DNA from: CAVQBC01 sp963848415
GTDB taxonomy: Bacteria; Actinomycetota; Thermoleophilia; Solirubrobacterales; Solirubrobacteraceae
Direction: 5' to 3'
DNA length: 64,000 nucleotides
Assembly (NCBI GenBank): GCA_963848415.1
Contig: CAWKDN010000001.1
Span: 744,001 to 808,000, forward strand
Part shown: one piece after another, positions 55,219-63,182 of the stretch
Layout of the letters: every line of letters starts with the position of its first letter
Numbering within the stretch: position 1 is the stretch's first letter
The notes under the pieces: model-generated
The model's input: the letters and a program-made list of their open reading frames with translations, nothing else
Database searches by the model: none
Told to the model about the DNA's origin: nothing
Translations under genes and position numbers: made by a program

Positions 55219-56834
55219 GCGGGGTCGAGCATCGGCATCCGCACCCCGAGCCGCCCGGCCGCCTCGATCGCCTCCGGGTAGCCGGCGTCCGCGTGGCGGA
55301 CGACGCCGAGGCCCGGATCGGCGGTCAGCGTGCGGCGGATCCGCTCGCCCGCCTCCGGCGTGCCGTCGGCGACGCACACCTGGCCGGCGTGGATCGACTT
55401 GCCCATCCCCACCCCGCCGCCGTGGTGGATCGAGACCCAGCTCGCGCCGCAGGCGGTGGTCAGCAGGGCGTTGAGCAGCGGCCAGTCCGCGACGGCGTCC
55501 GAGCCGTCGGCCATCGCCTCGGTCTCGCGCTCGGGCGAGGCGACCGAGCCCGCGTCGAGGTGGTCGCGGCCGATCACGACCGGGGCCTTGAGCTCACCGG
55601 CGGCCACCATCGCGTTGAAGCGCTCGCCGGCGAGGTGGCGCTCGCCGTAGCCGAGCCAGCAGATGCGCGCAGGCAGGCCCTGGAACTGCACGCGCTCGCG
55701 GGCCAGCTCGATCCAGCGAACGATGTGCTCCTGGTCGCCGAAGAGCTCGAGCATGGCGTCGTCGGTCGCGTGGATGTCGGCCGGATCGCCGCTCAGCGCC
55801 ACCCACCGGAACGGGCCCTTGCCCTCGCAGAACAGCGGCCGGATGTAGGCGGGCACGAAGCCGGGATAGGCGAACGCGTCCGCGTCGCCGTGTGCGGCGG
55901 CCAGGCCGCGCAGCGCGTTGCCGTAGTCGAACGCCTCGGCTCCCGCCTCGCCGAGCGCCCGGATCGCCCCGACGTGGGCGAGGACGCTCTCCCCCACGCG
56001 GCGCAGGTAGTCGTCGGGATCGGCCGCCCGCAGGGCGTCTGCCTGCTCGACGGTGAGGCCGGCGGGCACGTAGCCGTTGAGTGGGTCGTGCGCGCTGGTC
56101 TGGTCGGTGACCACGTCGACCTCGACGCCCTTCTCCACCAGCTCGGCGAGCACCTCGGCGGCGTTGCCGAGCAGCCCGATCGACAGCGCCCGGCCTTCGG
56201 CGCGGGCGGCCTCGAGGCGCTGCAGGGCGTCGTCGAGCGAGCCCGCCCGCTCGTCCAGATAGCCGCTGGCGATGCGGCGCTCGATGCGTTGCAGGTCGAC
56301 CTCGACGCACAGCGCGAGACCCTCGTTCATGGTCACCGCCAGCGGCTGGGCGCCGCCCATGCCGCCGAGCCCGGCGGTGACCACCAGGCGCCCGGCCAGC
56401 GAGCCGCCGAAGCGCTGGCGGGCGATCGCCGCGAAGGTCTCATACGTGCCCTGCAGGATGCCCTGGGTCCCGATGTAGATCCACGAGCCCGCGGTCATCT
56501 GGCCGTACATCATCAGCCCGGCCGCGTCCAGCTCGCGGAAGTGCTCCCAGTTCGCCCACTCGGGCACGAGGTTGGAGTTGGCGATCAGCACGCGCGGCGC
56601 GTCGGGATGGGTCTCGAAGACAGCGACCGGCTTGCCGGACTGCACGAGCAGCGTGTCGGCGTCGCCGAGGCGCTGCAGCTCGCGCACGATCGTGCGGTAG
56701 CTCGCCTGGTCGCGCGCCGCCTTGCCGATCCCGCCGTAGACCACCAGCTCGGACGGCTTCTCGGCGACGTCCGGATGCAGGTTGTTCTCCAGCATCCGCA
56801 GCGCCGCCTCCTGCTGCCAGCCCCGGCATCGCAT
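55215..56834 (-). CDS. hutU: Urocanate hydratase HutU
   Basis: A 539-residue enzyme converting urocanate to imidazolonepropionate with tightly bound NAD+. Conserved: GWQQEAALRMLENNLHPDVAE, VVYGGIGKAARD, YIGTQGILQGTYETF, VVTAGLGGMGGAQPLAV, DYGNALRG, and WVSIHHGGGVGMGKSIHAGQV near the C-terminus. ATG 56834 lies 9 bp after hutH. TAGGGT ends 6 nt before it, but its TAG is also the hutH stop, so an internal promoter is uncertain. Confidence 0.97.
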   Translation of the reverse strand: MRCRGWQQEAALRMLENNLHPDVAEKPSELVVYGGIGKAARDQASYRTIVRELQRLGDADTLLVQSGKPVAVFETHPDAPRVLIANSNLVPEWANWEHFRELDAAGLMMYGQMTAGSWIYIGTQGILQGTYETFAAIARQRFGGSLAGRLVVTAGLGGMGGAQPLAVTMNEGLALCVEVDLQRIERRIASGYLDERAGSLDDALQRLEAARAEGRALSIGLLGNAAEVLAELVEKGVEVDVVTDQTSAHDPLNGYVPAGLTVEQADALRAADPDDYLRRVGESVLAHVGAIRALGEAGAEAFDYGNALRGLAAAHGDADAFAYPGFVPAYIRPLFCEGKGPFRWVALSGDPADIHATDDAMLELFGDQEHIVRWIELARERVQFQGLPARICWLGYGERHLAGERFNAMVAAGELKAPVVIGRDHLDAGSVASPERETEAMADGSDAVADWPLLNALLTTACGASWVSIHHGGGVGMGKSIHAGQVCVADGTPEAGERIRRTLTADPGLGVVRHADAGYPEAIEAAGRLGVRMPMLDPA

Positions 56835-56843
56835 GCCCGGACC

Positions 56844-58310
56844 CTACAAGCGGGTGGCGCCGGTGCGCAGCGTCTCGGCCAGGGCGGCGAGCTCGCCCGC
56901 CAGCGAGCGATCGGCCTCGACGCGCCCGACGTGCTCGCGCACCCGCTCCAGCGCCGCCTCGAGGGCGTCGGTGCTGCGCAGGGGCCGGTGGAACTCGAGG
57001 CCCTGGCACGCGCAGGCAAGCTCCGTCGCGATCACCTGGGCCGCCAGGCTCACGACCGTGCGGGCCTTCAGCGCCGCCAGTGCCCCCATCGAGTTGAAGT
57101 CCTCCATCCCGGCCGAGGTCGGGATCGAGCCGGCGCCGGCGGGATGGGCGAGCACCTGGCACTCGTTGACGAGCGCGGCGGCCGCGTACTGGGCGATCAT
57201 CAGCCCCGAGGAGAGCCCGGGGCGAGGCGTGAGGAACGCGGGCAGGCCGGCGTAGCTCGGGGAGAGCAGCGCGTAGGTGCGGCGCTCGGAGAAGGAGGCC
57301 AGCTCGCACACGGCGAGCGCGAGGTGGTCGAGCGGCAGCGACAGCGGCTGGCCGTGGAAGTTGCCACCCGAGAGGATCTCCTCGCCCACGACCAGCGGGT
57401 TGTCGGTTACCGCGGCGAGCTCGCGCTCGAGTGCCGTGGCGACGTAGCCGACCGCGTCGGCGACCGCGCCGATGACCGCCGGCGCGCAGCGCAGGGTGTA
57501 GGGGTCCTGGACGCGGCCGCAGTCGGCGTGGCTGGCCACCACCGGGCTTCCTTGCAGCAACGACCGCAGCCGCGCCGCCACCCGTGCCGGGCCGGGCTGC
57601 CCGCGCAGCTCCGCGAGGCGCGGGTCGAACGGGACGGTCGAGCCCTTGAAGGCCTCCAGCGACAGGGCGACGGCGACCGTGGCCGCCTCGACCAGCCGCT
57701 CGGCCTCGCGCACCGCGAGCCCGCCCGCCGCCGCCATCAGGTGCGTGCCGTTGATCAGCGCGAGCCCCTCCTTGGCCTGCAGCGCGAGCGGCTCGAGCCC
57801 CGCCCGAGCGAGCGCGGCCCCACCGGTCAGGCGCTCGCCCGCCACCGTCGCCTCACCCTCCCCGACCAGCACGAGGCCGAGGTGGGCGAGCGGGGCGAGG
57901 TCGCCGCTCGCGCCGACGGAGCCGCGGCTCGGGATCACCGGGAGGACGCCGCGCTCGAGCAGCGCGAGCAGCAACTCGACGAGCTCGACGCGCACGCCGG
58001 AGTGCCCGCGCCGCAGCGAGCCGGCGAGCAGGAAGAGCATCCCCCTGACGACCTCCGGCTCCAGCGGAGGGCCCGAGCCCACCGCGTGCGAGCGCAGCAG
58101 GTTGAGCTGGAGCTCCTCGGTGTCGATGCGCTCGATGCGCACGCTGGCGAGTTGCCCGAAGCCGGTCGTGACCCCGTAGATCGTCCGGCCCTCCGCCAGC
58201 GCCACCTCGACCACTCCCCGGCCGGCCTCGATGCGCCCGCGGTCGGCGGCGTCCAGCGGCGAGGCCGGCGCGCCGCGGGCCACGGCCTCGAGCTCGGCCA
58301 GGGTGGTCAT
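56844..58310 (-). CDS. hutH: Histidine ammonia-lyase HutH
   Basis: A 488-residue enzyme that deaminates histidine to urocanate. The Ala-Ser-Gly triad that forms the MIO cofactor is in GSVGASGDLAPLAHL (about 140-154). Also typical: YGVTTGFG near the N-terminus, LINGTHLMAA, VQDPYTLRCAPAVIGA and NFHGQPLSLPLDHLA. ATG 58310 follows TAGCGT by 7 nt, giving a probable leaderless operon promoter. First gene of hutH-hutU-hutI-M20-hutF. Confidence 0.96.
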   Translation of the reverse strand: MTTLAELEAVARGAPASPLDAADRGRIEAGRGVVEVALAEGRTIYGVTTGFGQLASVRIERIDTEELQLNLLRSHAVGSGPPLEPEVVRGMLFLLAGSLRRGHSGVRVELVELLLALLERGVLPVIPSRGSVGASGDLAPLAHLGLVLVGEGEATVAGERLTGGAALARAGLEPLALQAKEGLALINGTHLMAAAGGLAVREAERLVEAATVAVALSLEAFKGSTVPFDPRLAELRGQPGPARVAARLRSLLQGSPVVASHADCGRVQDPYTLRCAPAVIGAVADAVGYVATALERELAAVTDNPLVVGEEILSGGNFHGQPLSLPLDHLALAVCELASFSERRTYALLSPSYAGLPAFLTPRPGLSSGLMIAQYAAAALVNECQVLAHPAGAGSIPTSAGMEDFNSMGALAALKARTVVSLAAQVIATELACACQGLEFHRPLRSTDALEAALERVREHVGRVEADRSLAGELAALAETLRTGATRL

Positions 58311-58320
58311 GGGGGCCACG

Positions 58321-58527
58321 CTACTCCGAGGCGAACGTCAAAGGCGGGCATCGAGGGAGTGCGGTCCGCCCCGCGTGCCGCACCCGGAACCGGCTTTTCC
58401 TCAGCATCGACACGATCGCCGCCGCAATGCTGAAGAAATGCCGCTCCCAGCGGCATAACAACAGCAGCGAGAGGAGGATCGACCCAATGCTGAGGAAATG
58501 CCGGTTGGCGAGGACCGACCGCGACAC
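58321..58527 (-). CDS. Putative small hydrophobic protein with internal repeat (doubtful)
   Basis: A 68-residue ORF from GTG 58527: RHFLSIGSILLSLLLLCRWE and RHFFSIAAAIVSMLRKSRFR are two similar 20-residue units forming hydrophobic helices. The DNA has unusual codons for this genome (TTA, TTG, ATT, AAA). GGGGGAGG lies 3 nt before the GTG, which is too close for a good site. The same DNA forms inverted repeats, so it may be a non-coding element instead. Confidence 0.25.
   Translation of the reverse strand: MSRSVLANRHFLSIGSILLSLLLLCRWERHFFSIAAAIVSMLRKSRFRVRHAGRTALPRCPPLTFASE
58388..58506. repeat. Three-copy 20-bp repeat with central hairpin
   Basis: Copy A (58388-58407, minus strand, ATGCTGAGGAAAAGCCGGTT) and copy C (58487-58506, plus strand, ATGCTGAGGAAATGCCGGTT) form an inverted repeat with 19 of 20 matches. 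Copy B (58427-58445, ATGCTGAAGAAATGCCGCT) lies exactly 60 bp before copy C as a direct repeat. B overlaps a perfect hairpin, ATGCCGCT-CCC-AGCGGCAT (58438-58456). It sits in the 271-bp gap between hutH and the HD-GYP-like gene. Confidence 0.6.
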
Positions 58528-58581
58528 GAACCTCCCCCTGACCAGCGGGGTTCAACGGCGGCGCGGCGCCGCCCGCCAGCG

Positions 58582-60471
58582 CTAGGCGAGCGCGAGCCCT
58601 TCCCGCAAGCGCTCGATCACGTCCTGCGCCGACTGGCTCGGCGCCCACACGGCGGAGGCGATCCGGACCTGCGGCCCGATCGCGAACTCGGTGTGCAGCT
58701 CGAGCACGAGCCGGCGGGCCTCCTCTTCGCCCGCGTCCAGGCAGAGGACGCCGATGCGCCGCCCGCTGTCGCGGTAGACGCGGCCGCCGGTGCTCGCCGC
58801 CGCGCGGCGCGCGCCGCGGCCCACCATCTGGATGACCCGGTCGCCGGCGGCGTAGCCGTCCTGGCGGTTGATCTCCGACAGGCCCTCGAGCAGCACGAGC
58901 ACGACGCTGAAGGGCGAGTCCGGCGTCGCCTCGCGCGCGGCGGCCTCGATCGCCTCGCGGAAGGCGCGGTGGCCCGGCAGCAGCGTGAGCGCGTCGGTGA
59001 GCGACGCCAGCCCGTCGCCGGGCAGGTCGCCGTCGGTCGCCGGCATCCCGAACGGCGCCAGCTCGGCGGCCGCGTCGGCGACCGCCTCCGGGACCCGGCC
59101 CGTGCGGCCCAGCTCCTCGATGAACAGCTGGGCGATCTCCGGGTCGAACTGGGTGCCGGCGCCGGCGACGAGCTCCTCGACCGCCTCCTCCGGGCTGAGC
59201 GCCGTGCGGTACGGACGCTCCTGGGTCATCGCGTCGTAGGCCTCGACCACCCCGATCACGCGGGCGGGCAGCGGGATCCGGTCGCCCGCCAGGCCCGCGG
59301 GGTAGCCGCGGCCGTCGTAGCGCTCGTGGTGGTAGAGGATCGCGAACGCCGCCTCGCGCAGGGCCGGCATTTGCCCGACGATGTCGAAGCCGATGCGGGG
59401 GTGCAGCTCGACGACGGCGCGCTCCTCGGGGCTCAGCGGGCCCGGCTTGGCCAGCAGACCCTCGTGGATCGCGAGGTTGCCGACGTCGCGCAGGAGCGCG
59501 GCGTAGAGCAACGTCTCCTCGTCGCGCGGCTCGAGCTCGAGCCGGCGCGCGACCGCGCGTGCGTGCACCGAGACCTGCCCGGCCGAACGGCGCAGCAGCG
59601 GCTCGCGCGCCTGCAGCGCCTCGGCCAGCATCCGCACCGCCGTGCGGCGGGCGTCGCCCACCTCGCGGTGCAGCTGGTCGTGGTGCATCGACGCGCCGGC
59701 ATGATCGCCCAGGGCGAGCAGCAGGTCGTCGTCGAGCGCGGCGAAGCCGCCGTCGCGGTTCGCGCAGATCACCACCCCCTGGAAGCGGTCGTGGAGATAG
59801 ACCGGGACGGCGACCATGCAGTCGATCTCCTGGTCGGCCGGCGACCCCTCGCCGGCGCCCGGCGGATCGTCCTCGCGGACGATCTCGTCGCGCGCGAGCA
59901 CCTGGCGGGCGAAGCGCTGGGCGACGTGGCTGCCGGCGGGGTCGTGCTCGAAGCCGTGCGCGCGCAGGACGTCGAGATCGCCGTCGCCGTCGGCGTCGTG
60001 GCGGGAGAGCAGAAGGCCCTTGGAGGCCTCGACCAGCTCGATGGCGGTGCGCAGGATGAGGTCCTGGACGTCGTTGGCGTCGACCTGGTCGGCGTGCTGG
60101 CGGTGCAGCGCCTGGATCTGGTCGCGAAGCTCCTGGGTGAACTCCCGCTCGGCCCGGCGCGAGGCCTGCAGGCGCGCGACGAGCTCGCGCGACTCGGCCA
60201 GCGCAGCCTCGCCGCGGCGCGGCTGGTCGTCCGGCTCGTCGGTCGCATGCAGCGCCGCACTCGTGCCCTCGCCGTGACGGGTCGCGCTGCGCCCGGCCCA
60301 CAGGCCCATCGCCGCGGCGCCGGCGAGCAGGCCGAGCGCGACCCAGTCGAGCGTCCGATCGCCGGCGCCGAGCGCCGCGATCAGCGCGACGGCCACGCCC
60401 GCCAGGGCGAGGCACGCCGCGGCCAGGGCAAGACCAGTGTTCGGGCTGCGTCCGTGCGCCGAGCGTCCCAT
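58582..60471 (-). CDS. Membrane GAF / degenerate HD-GYP / degenerate GGDEF protein
   Basis: A 629-residue protein: two membrane helices (about 13-60), a coiled coil (about 80-130), a GAF domain (about 140-285), an HD-GYP-like domain (about 300-460) and a GGDEF-fold domain (about 490-625). The HD dyad is changed to RD (LLRDVGNLAIHEGLL), while HHERYDGRGYP is kept. The GGDEF signature is absent (YRDSGRRIGVLC). It is probably a c-di-GMP-related sensor or effector without full catalytic sites. TACCTT lies 10 nt before ATG 60471. Confidence 0.78.
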   Translation of the reverse strand: MGRSAHGRSPNTGLALAAACLALAGVAVALIAALGAGDRTLDWVALGLLAGAAAMGLWAGRSATRHGEGTSAALHATDEPDDQPRRGEAALAESRELVARLQASRRAEREFTQELRDQIQALHRQHADQVDANDVQDLILRTAIELVEASKGLLLSRHDADGDGDLDVLRAHGFEHDPAGSHVAQRFARQVLARDEIVREDDPPGAGEGSPADQEIDCMVAVPVYLHDRFQGVVICANRDGGFAALDDDLLLALGDHAGASMHHDQLHREVGDARRTAVRMLAEALQAREPLLRRSAGQVSVHARAVARRLELEPRDEETLLYAALLRDVGNLAIHEGLLAKPGPLSPEERAVVELHPRIGFDIVGQMPALREAAFAILYHHERYDGRGYPAGLAGDRIPLPARVIGVVEAYDAMTQERPYRTALSPEEAVEELVAGAGTQFDPEIAQLFIEELGRTGRVPEAVADAAAELAPFGMPATDGDLPGDGLASLTDALTLLPGHRAFREAIEAAAREATPDSPFSVVLVLLEGLSEINRQDGYAAGDRVIQMVGRGARRAAASTGGRVYRDSGRRIGVLCLDAGEEEARRLVLELHTEFAIGPQVRIASAVWAPSQSAQDVIERLREGLALA

Positions 60472-60524
60472 GGACGCCGACAAGGTAGCGCGCGACTGCG
60501 CGTCGGTGCGTAGTGTGCGCCGCC

Positions 60525-62264
60525 GTGCCGCGACTCGCCCTTGCCGCGCTCGCGCTCGCCCTCCTGGCCCCGGCGCCGGCGATCGCCGCCGAGCCGACCA
60601 TGCCGCTGAGCCAGGTCGCGGCCGGGATGCGCTGCACCGGCGCATCGGTGGTCCGCGGAACGGAGATCACCCGCTTCGACGTCGAGGTGCTCGACGTCGT
60701 CAGCGGCGATCCCTCGACCGACGACCCCCGCATCCTGGTCCGCGCGAGCGGGTCCGCGGTCGACGAGACCGGCATCGGCCCGGGGTTCTCCGGCTCGCCG
60801 GTCAGCTGCCCGGACGCCGCCGGCGTGCCGCGGGTGATCGGGGCGATCTCGGAGGCGATCGGCGAGTACGGCGGCAAGGTCGTGCTCGCGACGCCGATCG
60901 AGGCGATGCTCGGCGAGCGGCCCGAGGCGCGCGGCGCCCGCCCCGCCCGCGCGCTGCTGCGCCGCGCCCGGCCGCTCGCCGGCCCGCTCACCGTGACCGG
61001 CGTCTCGCCGCCGGTGGGGCGCGCGCTGGCGGCGATCGGGCGGCGCGCCGGGCGACCGCTGCTCGCCGCGCCCGCGGGCCCGCTGGGCAGCTATCCCGTC
61101 CAGACGCTGCGGCCGGGCGCCGCGATGGCCGTCGGCTACTCCGCGGGCGATCTCGCGCTGTCGGCGATCGGGACCGTGACCTACGTCGACGGCAGCGCCG
61201 TGTGGGGCTTCGGCCACCCGAACGACGGCGTCGGGGCCCGCTCGCTGCTGCTCCAGGACGCCTACGTCTTCCGCGTGATCGGTAACCCCAACGTGACCCT
61301 CGAGCAGGGCACGACCTACAAGCTCGCGGCGGCCGGGCACCCCGTCGGCGTGCTCTCCAACGACGCGCTGGACGCCGTCGTCGGCCGCCTCGGCGCGCTG
61401 CCCCGCACCGTCCCAGTGCGCGTGCGGGCCATGGACCTCGACACGGGCCGGCAGCGCGCGTACGCGATGCAGGTGGCCGACGAGGCCGACGTCGGCGACC
61501 CGCTGATCAACGCGCCGCTGACCTTCGTCGCGCCCGTCGCGGTCGCCCAGGCCGCGAGCACCATCCTGCGCAGCGCCCCCGCCCGCTCGACGGCGACGAT
61601 GTGCGCCCGCCTGACGCTGCGCGAGGCGCCGCGGCCGGTGCGCGTCTGCAACCGCTACGTGACCGCCGGCTTCGCCGAGGAGGGATTCGGCAGCCTGCTG
61701 GCCGAGCTGGCGGGCGGCGACCTGCTCGACCTGCTGAGCCGGCTCGACGACTACAAGGTCTCGCGCCTGCACGTGACCGGCCTCGACGTCGCGCTCGACG
61801 TCCGGCGCGGCCAGCGCCAGGCGTTCCTGCGCGACGTCCGGCTGCCCGCCCGCGTGCGCCCGGGCCAGACGGTCTCGGCGCGGGTGCGCCTGCGTGAGTT
61901 CCGCGGCCGGGAGCTGACCCGCCGCTACCGCGTGCGCATCCCGGCGGGCCTCCCGCCCGGGGCGCGCCGGCTGCGCTTCGCCGGCGCCGACGTGGACGGC
62001 GGCGGCGACCTCGCGAGCGGGCTCGAGCAGGTGCTCACGATCGAGCTCGAGGAGGAGGGTTCAGGCGACTCGGGCGGCGGCTCGCTCGGGCCGCCGTCGA
62101 TCGCGGCGCTGGTGCGCTCGCTGCAGGCCGTCGAGCGCTACGACGGGGTGACGGTGCGCGCCGGCGGCGAGACCGTCCCGGGCTTCCGCGACCCGGCCTG
62201 GCGCCTCACGGGCCGGGTCACGACGGCCGTGCGCGTCGCCGGGCGTCAGTCCTCGAAGCGATAG
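60525..62264 (+). CDS. Secreted SpoIVB/S55-like serine protease-fold protein
   Basis: A 579-residue protein. Signal peptide (RLALAALALALLAPAPAIAA), then an S55-like domain: GMRCTGASVVRG, the nucleophile motif GIGPGFSGSPV (about 85), then ALSAIGTVTYVDGSAVWGFGHPND with a possible catalytic His. The C-terminal half is beta-rich (RLHVTGLDVALDVRRG, VRPGQTVSARVRLREFRG). GTG 60525 is chosen because TAGTGT ends 8 nt upstream; GTG 60513 lies inside that hexamer. Substrate unknown. The 3' end overlaps the phosphorylase gene by 19 bp. Confidence 0.75.
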   Translation: MPRLALAALALALLAPAPAIAAEPTMPLSQVAAGMRCTGASVVRGTEITRFDVEVLDVVSGDPSTDDPRILVRASGSAVDETGIGPGFSGSPVSCPDAAGVPRVIGAISEAIGEYGGKVVLATPIEAMLGERPEARGARPARALLRRARPLAGPLTVTGVSPPVGRALAAIGRRAGRPLLAAPAGPLGSYPVQTLRPGAAMAVGYSAGDLALSAIGTVTYVDGSAVWGFGHPNDGVGARSLLLQDAYVFRVIGNPNVTLEQGTTYKLAAAGHPVGVLSNDALDAVVGRLGALPRTVPVRVRAMDLDTGRQRAYAMQVADEADVGDPLINAPLTFVAPVAVAQAASTILRSAPARSTATMCARLTLREAPRPVRVCNRYVTAGFAEEGFGSLLAELAGGDLLDLLSRLDDYKVSRLHVTGLDVALDVRRGQRQAFLRDVRLPARVRPGQTVSARVRLREFRGRELTRRYRVRIPAGLPPGARRLRFAGADVDGGGDLASGLEQVLTIELEEEGSGDSGGGSLGPPSIAALVRSLQAVERYDGVTVRAGGETVPGFRDPAWRLTGRVTTAVRVAGRQSSKR

Positions 62265-63040
62265 ACCATGCCGGTCGGGGCGAGCGCCGCCTGGTCGACG
62301 AGCGGCAGCGCCGCCGCGAGCACGGCGGCGAAGGTCTCCGTGCTGGCCGCCATCAGCTCCAGCAGCCGCGCGACCGGCGTCGCCTCGGCCTGCACGCCGT
62401 TGGCGTAGTCGGTGACGTAGCCCAGCAGCGCGAAGGGCAGCTCGGCCTCGCCCGCCAGGACGGTCTCCGGGCCGGCGGTCTGCGAGACGGCGCTCACGCC
62501 GCAAGCCGCGAGCCCACGGATCTCGGCCTTGGTGTTGAAGCGCGGGCCGTCGACGTGGCCGTAGCAGCCGCCGTCGCGCACCTCGACGCCCGCCGCCTCG
62601 GCGCCGGCCAGCAGCGCCGCGCGCAGCGCGGGCGCGTAGGGGTCTTCGTAGATCCAGTGGCCGCGCCGGGGATCGCCGGGCTCGGCGTAGAAGGTGCAGA
62701 TGGAGCCGTCCCCCAGCCGGTTGGCCAGGAAGTGCAGGTCGTCGAAGCAGATCAGGCCGCCGAGATCGAGGCTCGGATCGACGGCGCCGCACACGGTCAC
62801 CGCGATCGCGCCCGTCGCCCCGAGCTGCTTGAGCGCCGCGAGGTTCGCCCGGTGGGCGACGTGGTTGGAGAGCCGCACGTGGCCCGGCTCGTGGCGGGAG
62901 AGATGCAGCACCTCGACGCCGGCGAAGCGCCCGCGGCTGACCTGCGCGTCGCCCCACGGCGTCGGCACCGCCTCGGGCCCCTCGCCCTCGAAGCCGGGCA
63001 GGGCGTAGGTGCCCGAGCCGGTGATGATCCCGATCGCCAT
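62246..63040 (-). CDS. Purine nucleoside / 5'-methylthioadenosine phosphorylase
   Basis: A 264-residue PNP/MTAP family trimer subunit: IGIITGSGTYALPGF (phosphate loop), HLSRHEPGHVRLSNHVAHRANLAALK, GAIAVTVCGAVDP, the substrate motif GCYGHVDGPRFNTKAEIR, and SAVSQTAGPETVLAGEAELPFALLGYVTDYAN. It cleaves methylthioadenosine or purine nucleosides with phosphate. The His-containing RHEPGH fits the MTAP branch, but the choice is not certain. ATG 63040 starts at the conserved strand. Confidence 0.88.
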   Translation of the reverse strand: MAIGIITGSGTYALPGFEGEGPEAVPTPWGDAQVSRGRFAGVEVLHLSRHEPGHVRLSNHVAHRANLAALKQLGATGAIAVTVCGAVDPSLDLGGLICFDDLHFLANRLGDGSICTFYAEPGDPRRGHWIYEDPYAPALRAALLAGAEAAGVEVRDGGCYGHVDGPRFNTKAEIRGLAACGVSAVSQTAGPETVLAGEAELPFALLGYVTDYANGVQAEATPVARLLELMAASTETFAAVLAAALPLVDQAALAPTGMVYRFED

Positions 63041-63182
63041 CGCGGCCGGGCATGCTGGCACAGGAGCCGGCGCCGGCGTCAAGTGGACCGGCCGCTCCGG
63101 TTTGCGCTAACGTCCGTCGAACCCGGGTCGGCGCGCGCTCACAGGCTGCGCCGGCCGCTCCCCGACGTCACCAGGAGTGCTC

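Noticed and set aside
55293..58433. A 1046-codon open frame antisense to hutU and hutH
   Set aside because: It runs across two intact hut genes and has no recognisable domain; a GC-skewed shadow frame.
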